The notes under the pieces were generated by a model. That model did no database searches. It had not been told where the DNA came from and saw nothing but the letters and a program-made list of their open reading frames with translations. Of a stretch of DNA of 64,000 nucleotides, positions 24,898 through 34,286 are shown piece after piece; positions within the stretch are counted from its first letter, which is position 1, and each line of letters starts with the position of its first letter. Made by a program: the position numbers and the translations under genes. Origin of the DNA: Staphylococcus pragensis (GTDB lineage: Bacteria > Bacillota > Bacilli > Staphylococcales > Staphylococcaceae); the NCBI RefSeq assembly GCF_004785665.1, contig NZ_SRPJ01000001.1, forward strand, positions 1 through 64,000, written 5' to 3'.

Positions 24898-24940
24898 AAA
24901 GCGACAATTTCTACTAAATAATGTAGGATTTGTCGCTTTT
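24898..24940 (+). terminator. rho-independent terminator
   Basis: AAAGCGACAATTTCTAC (24898-24914) pairs with GTAGGATTTGTCGCTTT (24923-24939) with two mismatches, then TTTT. The rest of 24840-25139 is AT-rich with no gene; the promoter of the next gene must lie there. Confidence 0.75.
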
Positions 24941-25139
24941 GACGTATATAAATCACATTTGCCTTATAACGATATTTCATACAATTACATCTAAATGAAC
25001 TTGATATATACAAGAAAATTGCACAAATGTATGATAAAATTCTTAATTGAATCATTCAATGATTATTGAGATAGAGAAAATTGGATCTTATTTTTTATTC
25101 AGTAACAAAATTACTAGCAGTCTAACAAAGGAGTAACTC

Positions 25140-25856
25140 ATGAGAACTAACGATAAAGTGTTACTTGAAAATATTAACGATTATTTTAGCCATAAAGGCA
25201 TGGCCCCTAATTTAATTGATGATATTAAAGAAAATTTACGTACAGATTTAAAAAAGTCTGAAACAAAAGATCAAGATTATTTGGAATATAGAGGTAAATC
25301 ACCTGCACAAATTATTTTAATCATTCAACGTAATCTTTTTGGTTTACAATTGAATCCAGTCATCTTTTTTATTATGAATTTCATCTTAATTTCTTATTTA
25401 TATGATAAACAATATGTACCGTTTCAAGCAGCAACAGCAATTTCAATTTTTTATTGTATTGTTATACTGCCTATCACTATTTTTATAAATATCCGAATAG
25501 ATAGGAAAAAATATCTTTATAGCAATCGATTTGAAATTATGATTGGATATGTGATTGCGGTTACTGCACTGATATTAATCATTATGCGTGCATTTAATAT
25601 CACTTGGGGCATCGTTCCCATTACTATTTATAGTCATCAATTTGTCTTTTTTGTAGGTATTATTTTTAGCTTAACTGGATTATTCATCAAAAAATTAGAA
25701 TACACTGGCATTGGTTTATTATTTTGTCAAAAAACAGTAGATGCGGTTTTAACAAAACCAGAAATTGCTCAAATCGCCTCATTAATTATTTGGATACTTA
25801 TTGTAGTATTAGTAGTATTTTATACTGTGCGACTCTCTTCAAGAACAAAAGTTTAA
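25140..25856 (+). CDS. multi-pass membrane protein, unknown (DUF1129-like)
   Basis: 238 residues: a charged cytoplasmic N-terminus (1-75), then about six hydrophobic helices (about 80-98, 103-122, 138-156, 168-185, 190-200, 213-232). The layout of a soluble N-terminal region before the helices resembles DUF1129 proteins, but I see no diagnostic motif, so this is tentative. AAAGGAG precedes the ATG; the gene is monocistronic with a strong terminator. Confidence 0.6.
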   Translation: MRTNDKVLLENINDYFSHKGMAPNLIDDIKENLRTDLKKSETKDQDYLEYRGKSPAQIILIIQRNLFGLQLNPVIFFIMNFILISYLYDKQYVPFQAATAISIFYCIVILPITIFINIRIDRKKYLYSNRFEIMIGYVIAVTALILIIMRAFNITWGIVPITIYSHQFVFFVGIIFSLTGLFIKKLEYTGIGLLFCQKTVDAVLTKPEIAQIASLIIWILIVVLVVFYTVRLSSRTKV

Positions 25857-25869
25857 TAGGATGATTATT

Positions 25870-25910
25870 ACTCAAGTGCTATCAACATATGATAGTACTT
25901 GAGTTTTTTT
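25870..25910 (+). terminator. rho-independent terminator
   Basis: ACTCAAGTGCTATCA (25870-25884) pairs with TGATAGTACTTGAGT (25890-25904) with one mismatch, then T7. Confidence 0.85.
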
Positions 25911-26017
25911 AAAATTTATTTTTAATTTTATTTTATAAAAAATAAATTAATGGTATTTACATTCATAGCGTAAATTTTATTGAATTGGGTATAGTAACAA
26001 ATAAGGGAGGTGCCAAT

Positions 26018-26827
26018 ATGAAGAAGATCGAAACGTTAAACCGAACGAAGATAGCTTATCAAGAAGAAGGGCAAGGTCTTCCCATTATTTTAATTCATGG
26101 TTTAGATGGTAATTTAGCTGCGTTTCATATATTAAAACAACAACTGCAAAATCAATATAAAGTGATTACTTATGATGTTAGAGGACATGGTAAATCTTCT
26201 CATCCTAATTCATATAATTTAGTGGATCACGTTAAAGATTTATATATTTTAATGACTAAACTTGATATTCAACACGCACATATTTTAGGACATGATATGG
26301 GAGGTATTATCGCCAGAGAGTTTACTGAGAAACACGAAGATAAAGTTTTATCACTAACAATTATTTCTTCAAAAGCAGAAGATATCGTTCATGGTTTTAC
26401 GAAATTAATGATTGAGCACCAAGATGAAATCGCTGGATTTAATAAATCTGAAGCGCTATTGTTATTATTTCCTTATATTTATAAAGAACGTGAAGAAGCA
26501 ATGAAGTGGTTTCAACGCCAACGCTTATATAGTAAACAATGTTCTGAAGATAGTGCGGTAGCTAGTCGAGCGCTTTTAGATACAGTCAGCGTAAACAGAG
26601 AGTTTAAGCGTTCTGTCAAAGTCCCAACACTTATTATTAATGGTCGTTATGACCCCATTATTGCTGATAAAGAACATTACAAATTAGAAGAGCGATTCCA
26701 ACATGTGGAGAAAGTTTTATTTGAAGATTCAGGACATGCACCTTATGTAGAAGAGGCAGATAAATTTCTCTCTATCTATTTAAACTTTTTAAAAAATGTA
26801 GAGCATATGACACAACAGAATGATTAA
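26018..26827 (+). CDS. alpha/beta hydrolase with aspartate nucleophile
   Basis: 269 residues. Oxyanion strand ILIHGLDGN; nucleophile elbow LGHDMGGIIA, with Asp where esterases have Ser; acid in NGRYDPII; base His in DSGHAPYVEE. An Asp-Asp-His triad is typical of epoxide hydrolases and haloacetate/haloalkane dehalogenases, so hydrolysis through an ester intermediate is likely; the halide-binding Trp pair is not evident. GGGAGG precedes this ATG; the frame extends 11 codons upstream without a better site. Confidence 0.78.
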   Translation: MKKIETLNRTKIAYQEEGQGLPIILIHGLDGNLAAFHILKQQLQNQYKVITYDVRGHGKSSHPNSYNLVDHVKDLYILMTKLDIQHAHILGHDMGGIIAREFTEKHEDKVLSLTIISSKAEDIVHGFTKLMIEHQDEIAGFNKSEALLLLFPYIYKEREEAMKWFQRQRLYSKQCSEDSAVASRALLDTVSVNREFKRSVKVPTLIINGRYDPIIADKEHYKLEERFQHVEKVLFEDSGHAPYVEEADKFLSIYLNFLKNVEHMTQQND

Positions 26828-26842
26828 TACTTATTTATATTT

Positions 26843-26887
26843 CAATAAACTATACCAATCTGACACCATTGGGTATAGTTTATTTTT
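26843..26887 (+). terminator. rho-independent terminator
   Basis: AATAAACTATACCAAT (26843-26858) pairs with ATTGGGTATAGTTTATT (26867-26883) with one extra base, then T6. Confidence 0.8.
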
Positions 26888-26929
26888 TATGGAAAATTTA
26901 AATAAGTCAGTATCTTAGAAAATTGGACA

Positions 26930-26957
26930 TAAAAAAAGCCCACATCATTATGCGGAC
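26930..26957 (-). terminator. sarA terminator
   Basis: On the minus strand GTCCGCA and TGTGGGC (complements of 26951-26957 and 26938-26944) form a stem followed by T7 (complement of 26931-26937). Confidence 0.75.
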
Positions 26958-26982
26958 AATTTTTTATGAAGTCATAAAGAAT

Positions 26983-27357
26983 TTATAAATCTGTTTCTTT
27001 GTTAGCTTCTTCTATACGATTGTTTACTTTATTTAATAAGTCATCAATTTTTTTACGTTGTGTTGCATTTACAAGAATTAAAACAGTTCTTTCATCATGC
27101 TCGTTACGTTTTTTATCGAAATAATCTTCTTGAGATAAGTTTTTAACAGCTTTAACTACTTGTGGTTGTTTATAGTTTAAGTGATTAATAATATCTTTCA
27201 AATAATATTCGTCTTCTTTGCTTTGACTAATATAAGTTAAAACCGCGAATTCTTCAAAGCTAATTGAGAATTCTTTTTTGATAATACTTTTTAATTTATC
27301 AGCGTAAGTAATCATCGCTAATAATTCAAAACAATCGTTTATTTTTGAAATAGCCAT
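26983..27357 (-). CDS. sarA: staphylococcal accessory regulator SarA
   Basis: 124 residues, exactly the SarA length, with near-identity to the S. aureus protein in the segments I know ([37 protein letters not shown]). C9 and the winged-helix DER motif (D88-E89-R90) are present. SarA is a dimeric DNA-binding global regulator of virulence, biofilm and agr expression. GGGGAGG lies before the ATG. The 320-base AT-rich stretch upstream is the place of the P1-P2-P3 promoters known in S. aureus. Confidence 0.97.
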   Translation of the reverse strand: MAISKINDCFELLAMITYADKLKSIIKKEFSISFEEFAVLTYISQSKEDEYYLKDIINHLNYKQPQVVKAVKNLSQEDYFDKKRNEHDERTVLILVNATQRKKIDDLLNKVNNRIEEANKETDL

Positions 27358-27678
27358 ATGGAAACCTCCCCAACTAATATCCTCTCTATAATGAGTGCGC
27401 CCGTTAAATCTATATATGACGTCATTTAATCGTTAAAATACTTTTAATAATTTAGATTAAATAAATTTTGATAAATTAATTTAATGCTATATTATTTAGT
27501 TAATTATAACTAAATAAAATTAAGAAGTAAACGAAAAACTACTTAATAAAACAATATTTTGATTATTTAATACTTTGTTTAGAAAAACAAGCAAATTTTT
27601 ATAACCAATTAATTATGGACAATTATTGTTACTCTCTATTAAATAAAAAATTGTCTGAATATTAAGTTATAAAAAATA
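27358..27678 (-). promoter_or_regulatory. sarA upstream (multi-promoter) region
   Basis: 321 bases of very AT-rich sequence with no open frame. In S. aureus this place holds three sarA promoters. Here I note a minus-strand TATAGA (complement of 27387-27392) near the gene and a perfect TGACGTCA palindrome at about 27417, but I do not assign individual promoters and found no sigma-B pair. Confidence 0.5.
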
Positions 27679-28617
27679 TCACTTATCGTTTTTTAAAAGT
27701 GATGACGTAGGGTGCACAATAATTTTTTCTCCAATATTTATTCCATCGGATACCATAATATACCCACTTTTTTGACTTTTAATATATTTAATACTTCTTT
27801 TAATAATTTTTTTATTGTGTGTAATCAAAATAAAATGGTCTTTATAAATCACGGATTTTGGTAATTCAAAATATGCGCTACCAATGTCTATATCAAAATG
27901 TCGTCCAATCGGGTATTGATCATCTGAAGAAATATCAACACGATAGAAAGAATCTTTCTTAGTTATTTTAGAAGGGACAGGGGAGATATAACGAATATTT
28001 CCAGTAAATAATTTCGAATGGTTCGAGGTTACATTGACATTTTGTTTAACTTTTAATTGTTTGAGTTGAGATTCACTTACTATAGCACGAATCATACGTC
28101 TATCACTATTAATAACCATCATTTTAGTAAGAGGTTTGGAAGGAAACTCATTGAGTAGCGTGACTTTGCCTTTAATAGGAGAAAATACTTGAGTACGAAG
28201 ACGACTTTGTAACTCTTGAATTTGATTAGTTAATTCATATTGTTGTAAAGGGAGTGTTTTAGTGTTTGTTTGAGGTTGTTGTAAAGAGGATAATGTTTTC
28301 TTTTTAGTTGCAATTAATTTTTCAATGTTGGGATTGTAGTATTCGAGTAAGGGTGTATGTGGGGTAATGGTTCCTTCATTTTTCACTAAAATATCAGAAA
28401 TAGTACCTAATTTAGGAGTGAAGTATAAGGTGAAAGATTGTTCAGCTTGTTGAATGCCACTAAAAGTAAGTGTGGTTTGAGGTTTTGCCTCTATCGTTTC
28501 TAATTTAGAAAGATTTGGCTCTTTAGGCACTTTCGTATAAATATAGTACCCAAAGCTAATGATAAGAAGGAGAAGGATAGTGGATAAAATAGATAGGGGA
28601 GTAAAAAGTTTTTTCAA
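27679..28617 (-). CDS. membrane-fusion / HlyD-type efflux adaptor-like protein
   Basis: 312 residues from a TTG that follows AGAGGTGA; the upstream ATG at 28650 is only about seven bases from a TATAAT and is unlikely. One N-terminal transmembrane helix (LSILSTILLLLIISFGYYIY) is followed by an extracytoplasmic region with the half-lipoyl segments LGTISDILVKNEGTI and FSPIKGKVTLLN, separated by a short helical hairpin, then a beta-barrel domain. This is the adaptor layout of MacA/HlyD proteins. No transporter gene is adjacent, so its partner is unknown. Confidence 0.7.
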   Translation of the reverse strand: MKKLFTPLSILSTILLLLIISFGYYIYTKVPKEPNLSKLETIEAKPQTTLTFSGIQQAEQSFTLYFTPKLGTISDILVKNEGTITPHTPLLEYYNPNIEKLIATKKKTLSSLQQPQTNTKTLPLQQYELTNQIQELQSRLRTQVFSPIKGKVTLLNEFPSKPLTKMMVINSDRRMIRAIVSESQLKQLKVKQNVNVTSNHSKLFTGNIRYISPVPSKITKKDSFYRVDISSDDQYPIGRHFDIDIGSAYFELPKSVIYKDHFILITHNKKIIKRSIKYIKSQKSGYIMVSDGINIGEKIIVHPTSSLLKNDK

Positions 28618-28691
28618 ATAGGTCACCTCTATTAAGTTGTTATGTTTCAATTATACCCCATGAAACCCCTAGATATAGCTACTAAATAATG

Positions 28692-28732
28692 GTAAATAAA
28701 AAAATCTTCTCAATTATTCATTAAGAAGATTT
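28692..28732 (-). terminator. terminator of the DMT transporter gene
   Basis: AAATCTTCT (28702-28710) pairs with AGAAGATTT (28724-28732); the minus-strand product continues into TTTTTTTATTT. Confidence 0.7.
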
Positions 28733-28766
28733 CGTATATAGTAAATATTGATTTTTTGTTTAAAAA

Positions 28767-29693
28767 TTAGAAAAGACGTAACAAAATAATGCCGATAGCA
28801 ATAGCAGTTAAGCCGATTAATTTACGCAAAGTAATACGATTCTTAGGTACACCTAAGCCAAAATGATCGATAATTACGCCCATTAACATTTGCCCAAGCA
28901 TCGCAATAATTGTGGTTAAAGCAGCGCCTAAAAATGGCATTAATATAATATTTGAGGTCACAAATACCACACCTAAAATACCGCCAATAAAGTAAACAGG
29001 TTTGATTTTACCAATGTTGGGTTGAACCGTCTTAATTTTCAAGCTGCGGTTAAAGATTAACGTCAGAATGAATAGTGCTAACGTTCCCACTGAAAATGAA
29101 ACCAGTGACGCAAATAAAGAAGAACCCATTTGTTGAGAAAGACCACTATTAATTGTCGTTTGCAAGGGAGGTGCAAAACCAAAGATAAAACCAGCTACAA
29201 GCCATAAATAAAAGGTAGGGTTTACTTTATCTTCAAGTTTACTTTTAGGTATATAATTCATTAACAAAATACCGAAAAATAAAATAACAATGCCGACACC
29301 TTTAAAAAACGTGAATGCGTGGTGACTTGCACCTAATAAACCGAATGTATCGATGATGACTCCCATAATAATTTGACCAGCTACCGTCATAACCACAGTC
29401 AAAGCAGCCCCTAAACGAGGTAACAATAATAAGTTACCTGTTAAGAAACAGACACCTAATAGACCGCCGACCCACCAATGATAGTTAAAAGAGTGTCCAG
29501 CGTAGAATGAAGTCGTAAACATTTGGGTATTAAATATTACGTTTAATATGAATAAAAATATAGTACCGACGAAAAATGAAATGGTAGAAGCATAAAAAGA
29601 TGATTCAGTATATCTACCTAAACGAGAATTAATGGAAGTTTGAATAGGGACCATCATTCCTGCCACGATACCGAGAATAAATAAAAATATCAT
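28767..29693 (-). CDS. DMT-superfamily transporter (duplicated DUF606/YdcZ)
   Basis: 308 residues, about ten helices made of two tandem DUF606 repeats. MVPIQTSINSRLGR in the first half matches PPLQTTINSGLSQQ in the second, and GQIIMGVIIDTFGL matches GQMLMGVIIDHFGL. The fold is that of drug/metabolite exporters; the substrate is unknown. GGGAGC precedes the ATG. It is monocistronic. Confidence 0.85.
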   Translation of the reverse strand: MIFLFILGIVAGMMVPIQTSINSRLGRYTESSFYASTISFFVGTIFLFILNVIFNTQMFTTSFYAGHSFNYHWWVGGLLGVCFLTGNLLLLPRLGAALTVVMTVAGQIIMGVIIDTFGLLGASHHAFTFFKGVGIVILFFGILLMNYIPKSKLEDKVNPTFYLWLVAGFIFGFAPPLQTTINSGLSQQMGSSLFASLVSFSVGTLALFILTLIFNRSLKIKTVQPNIGKIKPVYFIGGILGVVFVTSNIILMPFLGAALTTIIAMLGQMLMGVIIDHFGLGVPKNRITLRKLIGLTAIAIGIILLRLF

Positions 29694-29813
29694 GTTTGCT
29701 CCCTCAACTTTCTATTTTTATGAAACATTATTATTATACTTATTTACTATTGAATTTTCAAAAGCAGTAGGAACACTTGGGATGCCTTGACACTACTCAT
29801 AATAACAATATAA

Positions 29814-29860
29814 ATAGCCCAAAGTCGTTATTTTAAAATTTAAAAGCGACCTTGAGCTAT
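29814..29860 (-). terminator. possible terminator after the DUF1659/DUF2922 pair
   Basis: ATAGC (29814-29818) pairs with GCTAT (29856-29860), and GTCG pairs with CGAC further in, with small bulges; on the minus strand a short TTTAT follows. Confidence 0.4.
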
Positions 29861-29897
29861 GTAGTTAAGTGTTATGAATTTATAAAATGTAACTTAA

Positions 29898-30122
29898 TTA
29901 TTTTGTTTCGAAAATAACAGTCGTTGTTTTGTCTACGATTTGAGCAGAAGCGGGTTTGATAGGTGTGCCAGTGGTAGGTTTTAAAATATTTAATTTTAGG
30001 ATATTTTCCATGGCATTTTGAGCACTAGCCTCAGTGACAGAAGTGACGCCAATATTGGGGAATTGTAATTTAGCAGATTTGTTTAAATTCGTTTTAAATA
30101 TGAGCTCTAATGTTTTAGACAT
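29898..30122 (-). CDS. DUF2922 family protein
   Basis: A 74-residue small protein of the DUF2922 family (start TLELIFKTNLNKSAKL, end KTTTVIFETK). No enzyme motif, cysteine or membrane segment is seen. It follows the DUF1659 gene by 67 bases with GGAGG before its ATG. The two families are regularly neighbours in Firmicutes, and nothing is known of their job; a joint function is inferred from the pairing alone. Confidence 0.75.
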   Translation of the reverse strand: MSKTLELIFKTNLNKSAKLQFPNIGVTSVTEASAQNAMENILKLNILKPTTGTPIKPASAQIVDKTTTVIFETK

Positions 30123-30189
30123 GCTACATACCTCCTTATTAAATGATTAATGTTCCACGTGAGTTTTAGCGATATTCAAATATTTTTGA

Positions 30190-30396
30190 TTAGGCTACAA
30201 CTTGTGTTTTAACTACTTCGACTTTATCAAAGACTTCTCCGATTAAATTAGAAATGATATCGGTGAATGCTTTAATGTCTGATTCAGTAGCGCTAGTGTT
30301 TAAATTGGTAAAGCGACGTTTTGTTTCTTTCGCTTTACCATTTTCGTCGTGATAAATATGCGTACAAACAACAGTTAATTGAGATACTTCATTCAT
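30190..30396 (-). CDS. DUF1659 family protein
   Basis: A 68-residue protein with the DUF1659 pattern (FTNLNTSATESDIKAFTDII, then a beta strand VEVVKTQVV). AAAGGAGGTG directly before this ATG fixes the start; the frame runs 26 codons further upstream without a site. It is first of the DUF1659-DUF2922 pair and divergent from the recombinase-like gene. Function is unknown. Confidence 0.75.
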   Translation of the reverse strand: MNEVSQLTVVCTHIYHDENGKAKETKRRFTNLNTSATESDIKAFTDIISNLIGEVFDKVEVVKTQVVA

Positions 30397-30542
30397 GATT
30401 GTTTCACCTCCTTTCACTTTATATATCGAATCTTTTTGAAAAAAGAGACACCCTAAAATAAAAAAATTAGGCAAAAAGGTTTAATGTTACTAAAATATCA
30501 TTTATCATTAAATAAGAAACCTAAACGATAAGAGGTGAACAA

Positions 30543-31100
30543 ATGAATCAAGTTGAACCTATTAGAAATAAAGAAGATATTAAAAGAATGTATCAAGTGT
30601 TAAAAGCAAAATCCGATAGAGATTATCTGCTATTTAAATTAGCTATACATACAGGTATTCGATTAATGGATTTATTAAATCTCAAAGTGGAAGAGGTTTT
30701 AAAGCGAGAAGATGAGGATATTATTTCATCATGGATTCAACAATGTGCGCCATCCATTAAAATTATGTTACCAGATGATTTACGCTCTGAAGTGAAAGCT
30801 TATATTGAAGCTAATCAACTCACTTGTGATCAACTTTTATTCCAATCGTTGCGTACACATAAAGAGTTATCGAGGCAACAAGCTTACCGAATTATTCATC
30901 ACGCGGCAGAAGAATTAGGTTTGTTACATATTGGTTTAACAACATTACGTAAAACATTTGCTTATCATGCTTATAAATCGGGTATTTCTATTGCAATTAT
31001 ACAAAAGTATTTAGGTCATCAAACGACACAAGAAACAGTGAAATTTATAGGACTGTCATCTAAAGAAGAGCATCATACTATCATTGCTTTGAACTTATAA
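30543..31100 (+). CDS. tyrosine-recombinase-like protein without catalytic tyrosine
   Basis: 185 residues covering only the catalytic domain of phage-integrase/Xer-type recombinases. Arg I is in HTGIRLMDLLNL; the HxxR box reads TTLRKTF (His replaced by Thr, Arg kept); the later His is in YLGHQT; the nucleophile position in ETVKFIGLS is Phe, not Tyr. There is no N-terminal core-binding domain. It is thus probably unable to cut DNA, though it may still bind it. I recall a similar gene just upstream of mnhA2 in S. aureus, which suggests a settled, non-mobile role. Confidence 0.75.
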   Translation: MNQVEPIRNKEDIKRMYQVLKAKSDRDYLLFKLAIHTGIRLMDLLNLKVEEVLKREDEDIISSWIQQCAPSIKIMLPDDLRSEVKAYIEANQLTCDQLLFQSLRTHKELSRQQAYRIIHHAAEELGLLHIGLTTLRKTFAYHAYKSGISIAIIQKYLGHQTTQETVKFIGLSSKEEHHTIIALNL

Positions 31101-31124
31101 TACTATTAATAAAGGAGGTATTTG

Positions 31125-33527
31125 ATGAGCTTAGTCTATTTACTAGGCAGTCTCATCTTAGTGATGGGGTTAGTCTTAGTAACATTATTTATTAAGCCTC
31201 TAAGACGCTACTCAAGTTACATATCATTACTTGCACCAATTATAGCTTCTGTTTATTTTCTTTCTCAGATTCCTAATGTGATGCATCAAAAATTGATTAC
31301 ATTTAAAATCCCTTGGATGCCTGTTATTGATGTTAATTTCGATTTGAGGTTAGATGGCCTTGGACTCATGTTCGGGTTGATTATTTCAATTATTGGTGTT
31401 GCTGTCTTTTTCTATGCGACACAATATATGGCGGATAGCAGTAATAATTTACCGCGTTTCTTCCTATATTTACTCTTATTCATGTTTAGTATGTTAGGTA
31501 TTGTGATTTCTAATAATACCATTTTAATGTATGTCTTTTGGGAATTAACAAGTGTATCCTCATTCCTATTAATTTCATATTGGTATAGCAATCCCAATAG
31601 TCAATTAGGTGCGATTCAATCATTCATGATTACTGTACTAGGTGGCCTGGCTTTATTAACTGGCTTTATTATGCTTTATATCATTACCGGTACTAATACT
31701 GTTTCTGAATTGATAGCACAAAGACATCAAATAAGTGATCATGCTTTATTTATACCGATGATGATAATGTTGCTTATAGGTGCTTTTACAAAATCAGCGC
31801 AATTTCCATTTCATATTTGGTTACCGAAAGCAATGGCTGCTCCTACGCCAGTAAGTGCGTATCTACATTCAGCCACAATGGTTAAAGCAGGTATCTTTTT
31901 ACTATTCAGATTTACTCCAATATTAGGTTTAAGTGATAGTTACATTTATACAGTAACGTTCGTAGGACTTATTACAATGATGTTTGGTTCGATTACAGCT
32001 TTAAGACAATATGATTTAAAAGGAATATTAGCATATTCTACAATAAGTCAACTCGGTATGATTATGTCTATGGTCGGTTTAGGAGGCGGTATTGCTCAGC
32101 ATCCATCTGGTCCTATGGCAGAGATATATACGCTCATTTTATTTGCCGGCTTATTCCATTTAATGAACCATGCGTTATTTAAATGTGCTTTATTTATGGG
32201 TGTAGGAATTATAGACCATGAGGCAGGTACAAGAGATATTCGTCGTCTAAGTGGTATGCGTAAATATTTCCCTAAAATGAATTTAGCAATGACTTTAGCT
32301 GCCTTATCAATGGCAGGCGTACCATTTTTAAATGGTTTCTTGAGTAAAGAAATGTTCTTTGACTCATTAGTTAAAGCTATAAAGTTACAGCAATTTGGTT
32401 TACCGTTAACTATTTTAGTAGTGGCTTTAGGAGTAATTGCTAGTATTTTTACATTTGTTTATGCAGTTTACATGTTAAAAGAAACATATTGGGGCGAATT
32501 TGATGGAGAAGAAGTGCCGAAGAAACATATCCATGAGCCTTGGCTCTTTAGTTTACCAGCAATGATTTTAATGGTTATGTTACCAATTATTTTCTTCGTA
32601 CCTAATTTCTTTACACATCACATTGTGTTACCAGCTTTACGCAATGTTACGTATTTAGGTGCCAATGTAGATACACTAGCACCGCATGTTTCACAATGGC
32701 ATGGCGTTAATTTACCATTAATATTTAGTGTAATTGTTATCGTAGTAGGACTTATTTTAGCCTTGAAGATTGATTGGAAGTATCTCACACATCGCGTTGT
32801 AAAATATGCCTCAATTACCAATGCGTATCGCAAAGTTTATAGAGAATTTGAAAGCTATTCTGGTCAAAGTATTCGACATTTAATGAATAACCGCTTGAAT
32901 CATTACAATATTATCACGCTCATGATTTTTGCGATTTTAGTAGCTTATGGCATTATGCAAGTCGGTTTCCCTAAACTACATCAAATTCATGTTACCGACT
33001 TCGGTCCATTAGAAGTTATTTTAGCAATAATGGTAAGTATTGTAGGTATCGCATTAGTATTTATTCGCCAACGTTTAACAATGGTTATATTAAACGGTAT
33101 TATTGGTTATTCTGTAGCACTATTCTTTTTAGTAATGCGTGCGCCAGACTTAGCATTAACACAATTAGTAGTCGAAACAATTACAACCATTCTCTTTATT
33201 GTTAGCTTCTCACGTTTACCAAATATTTCTCGTAGAGCAAATAATTTAAAAGTAGAAAGTATTAAAATAATTGTGTCATTTATTATGGCAGGTGCAGTTG
33301 TGACACTAGTCTTTATAGCTCAACAAGGTGATGGACTAGAAACGATTTCTAAATATTATATGAATGCTTATAAATTAACAGGTGGTAAGAATATAGTTAA
33401 TGCCATTTTAGGTGACTTTAGAGCATTAGATACAATGTTTGAAAGTCTTGTATTAATTATTGTTGGTTTAGGTATCTATACATTATTAACTTATAAAGAT
33501 TGGAGGGGCCAAGATGAAAGAGAATGA
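31125..33527 (+). CDS. mnhA2: Na+/H+ antiporter subunit A (Mnh2/Mrp)
   Basis: An 800-residue polytopic protein homologous to complex I NuoL fused to a MrpB-like tail. The proton-channel part includes [16 protein letters not shown] and [10 protein letters not shown]; the C-terminal part ends with the MbhD/MbhE-like helices. With subunits B-G it forms the multisubunit antiporter that exports Na+ or K+ in exchange for protons. AAAGGAGG precedes this ATG, which overlaps an in-frame TTG. The frame overlaps mnhB2 by 14 bases. Confidence 0.95.
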   Translation: MSLVYLLGSLILVMGLVLVTLFIKPLRRYSSYISLLAPIIASVYFLSQIPNVMHQKLITFKIPWMPVIDVNFDLRLDGLGLMFGLIISIIGVAVFFYATQYMADSSNNLPRFFLYLLLFMFSMLGIVISNNTILMYVFWELTSVSSFLLISYWYSNPNSQLGAIQSFMITVLGGLALLTGFIMLYIITGTNTVSELIAQRHQISDHALFIPMMIMLLIGAFTKSAQFPFHIWLPKAMAAPTPVSAYLHSATMVKAGIFLLFRFTPILGLSDSYIYTVTFVGLITMMFGSITALRQYDLKGILAYSTISQLGMIMSMVGLGGGIAQHPSGPMAEIYTLILFAGLFHLMNHALFKCALFMGVGIIDHEAGTRDIRRLSGMRKYFPKMNLAMTLAALSMAGVPFLNGFLSKEMFFDSLVKAIKLQQFGLPLTILVVALGVIASIFTFVYAVYMLKETYWGEFDGEEVPKKHIHEPWLFSLPAMILMVMLPIIFFVPNFFTHHIVLPALRNVTYLGANVDTLAPHVSQWHGVNLPLIFSVIVIVVGLILALKIDWKYLTHRVVKYASITNAYRKVYREFESYSGQSIRHLMNNRLNHYNIITLMIFAILVAYGIMQVGFPKLHQIHVTDFGPLEVILAIMVSIVGIALVFIRQRLTMVILNGIIGYSVALFFLVMRAPDLALTQLVVETITTILFIVSFSRLPNISRRANNLKVESIKIIVSFIMAGAVVTLVFIAQQGDGLETISKYYMNAYKLTGGKNIVNAILGDFRALDTMFESLVLIIVGLGIYTLLTYKDWRGQDERE

Positions 33528-33939
33528 TATTGTTTTAAAAACAGTCACTAAAATTGTGGTTTTCATCTTACTCACATTTGGATTTTATGTGTTCTTTGCA
33601 GGTCACAATAATCCAGGTGGCGGTTTCATTGGAGGACTTATATTTAGTTCAGCATTCATCTTAATGTTTTTAGCTTTCGATGTGAATGAAGTATTAGAAA
33701 GTTTGCCGATAGATTTCAAGAAGCTGATGATTATTGGCTCCTTCATTTCAGTATTAACAGCAGTCGTTCCTATATTCTTTGGTAAATCTTTCTTACATCA
33801 AAGTGAAGCACATATTCCTTTACCTATCTTTGGCGAACTTCATGTGACTACAGTAACTCTTTTTGAAGGTGGCGTATTACTTACTGTAGTGGGCGTCATT
33901 GTTACAGTAATGTTGTGTTTAAGTGGTGGTAATTCATGA
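33514..33939 (+). CDS. mnhB2: Na+/H+ antiporter subunit B (Mnh2/Mrp)
   Basis: A 141-residue membrane protein with four helices and the MnhB signature [19 protein letters not shown]. It is part of the seven-subunit antiporter membrane complex. It overlaps mnhA2 by 14 bases and mnhC2 by four (ATGA), so translation is coupled. Confidence 0.95.
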   Translation: MKENDIVLKTVTKIVVFILLTFGFYVFFAGHNNPGGGFIGGLIFSSAFILMFLAFDVNEVLESLPIDFKKLMIIGSFISVLTAVVPIFFGKSFLHQSEAHIPLPIFGELHVTTVTLFEGGVLLTVVGVIVTVMLCLSGGNS

Positions 33940-34286
33940 ATTTAATTTTACTTTTTGTGATAGGATTCTTAGTATTTATAGGAACGTACATGATTCTATC
34001 TTTAAATTTAATACGTATCGTTATTGGTATTTCAATTTATACTCATGCAGGTAATTTAATTATCATGAGTATGGGTCACTATAGTAATAAAATGGTTGAA
34101 CCATTAATTCATGGTTCAAATAACAATTTCGTAGATCCATTATTACAAGCGATTGTACTAACAGCTATCGTTATTGGATTTGCGATGACAGCTTTTCTAT
34201 TAGTATTGATATATCGAACATATCGTGTAACAAAAGAATCGGATATCAATGTGTTGAGAGGAGAGGAGGATAAACATGAACAGTAA
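33936..34286 (+). CDS. mnhC2: Na+/H+ antiporter subunit C (Mnh2/Mrp)
   Basis: 116 residues, three helices, homologous to NuoK of complex [29 protein letters not shown] carries the first conserved part, and [17 protein letters not shown] is the family hallmark. It overlaps both neighbours (4 and 11 bases). Confidence 0.95.
   Translation: MNLILLFVIGFLVFIGTYMILSLNLIRIVIGISIYTHAGNLIIMSMGHYSNKMVEPLIHGSNNNFVDPLLQAIVLTAIVIGFAMTAFLLVLIYRTYRVTKESDINVLRGEEDKHEQ

Noticed and set aside
24582-25055. Minus-strand frames opposite and after the secreted protein gene.
   Set aside because: One is antisense to a real gene; the other (24846-25055) spans a terminator hairpin and has no ribosome binding site.
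28640-28670. Sigma-B promoter (GGGTAT) before the membrane-fusion-type gene.
   Set aside because: GGGTAT is present on the minus strand but no GTTTAA-like -35 lies 12-15 bases upstream; TATAAT overlaps it and explains the signal better.
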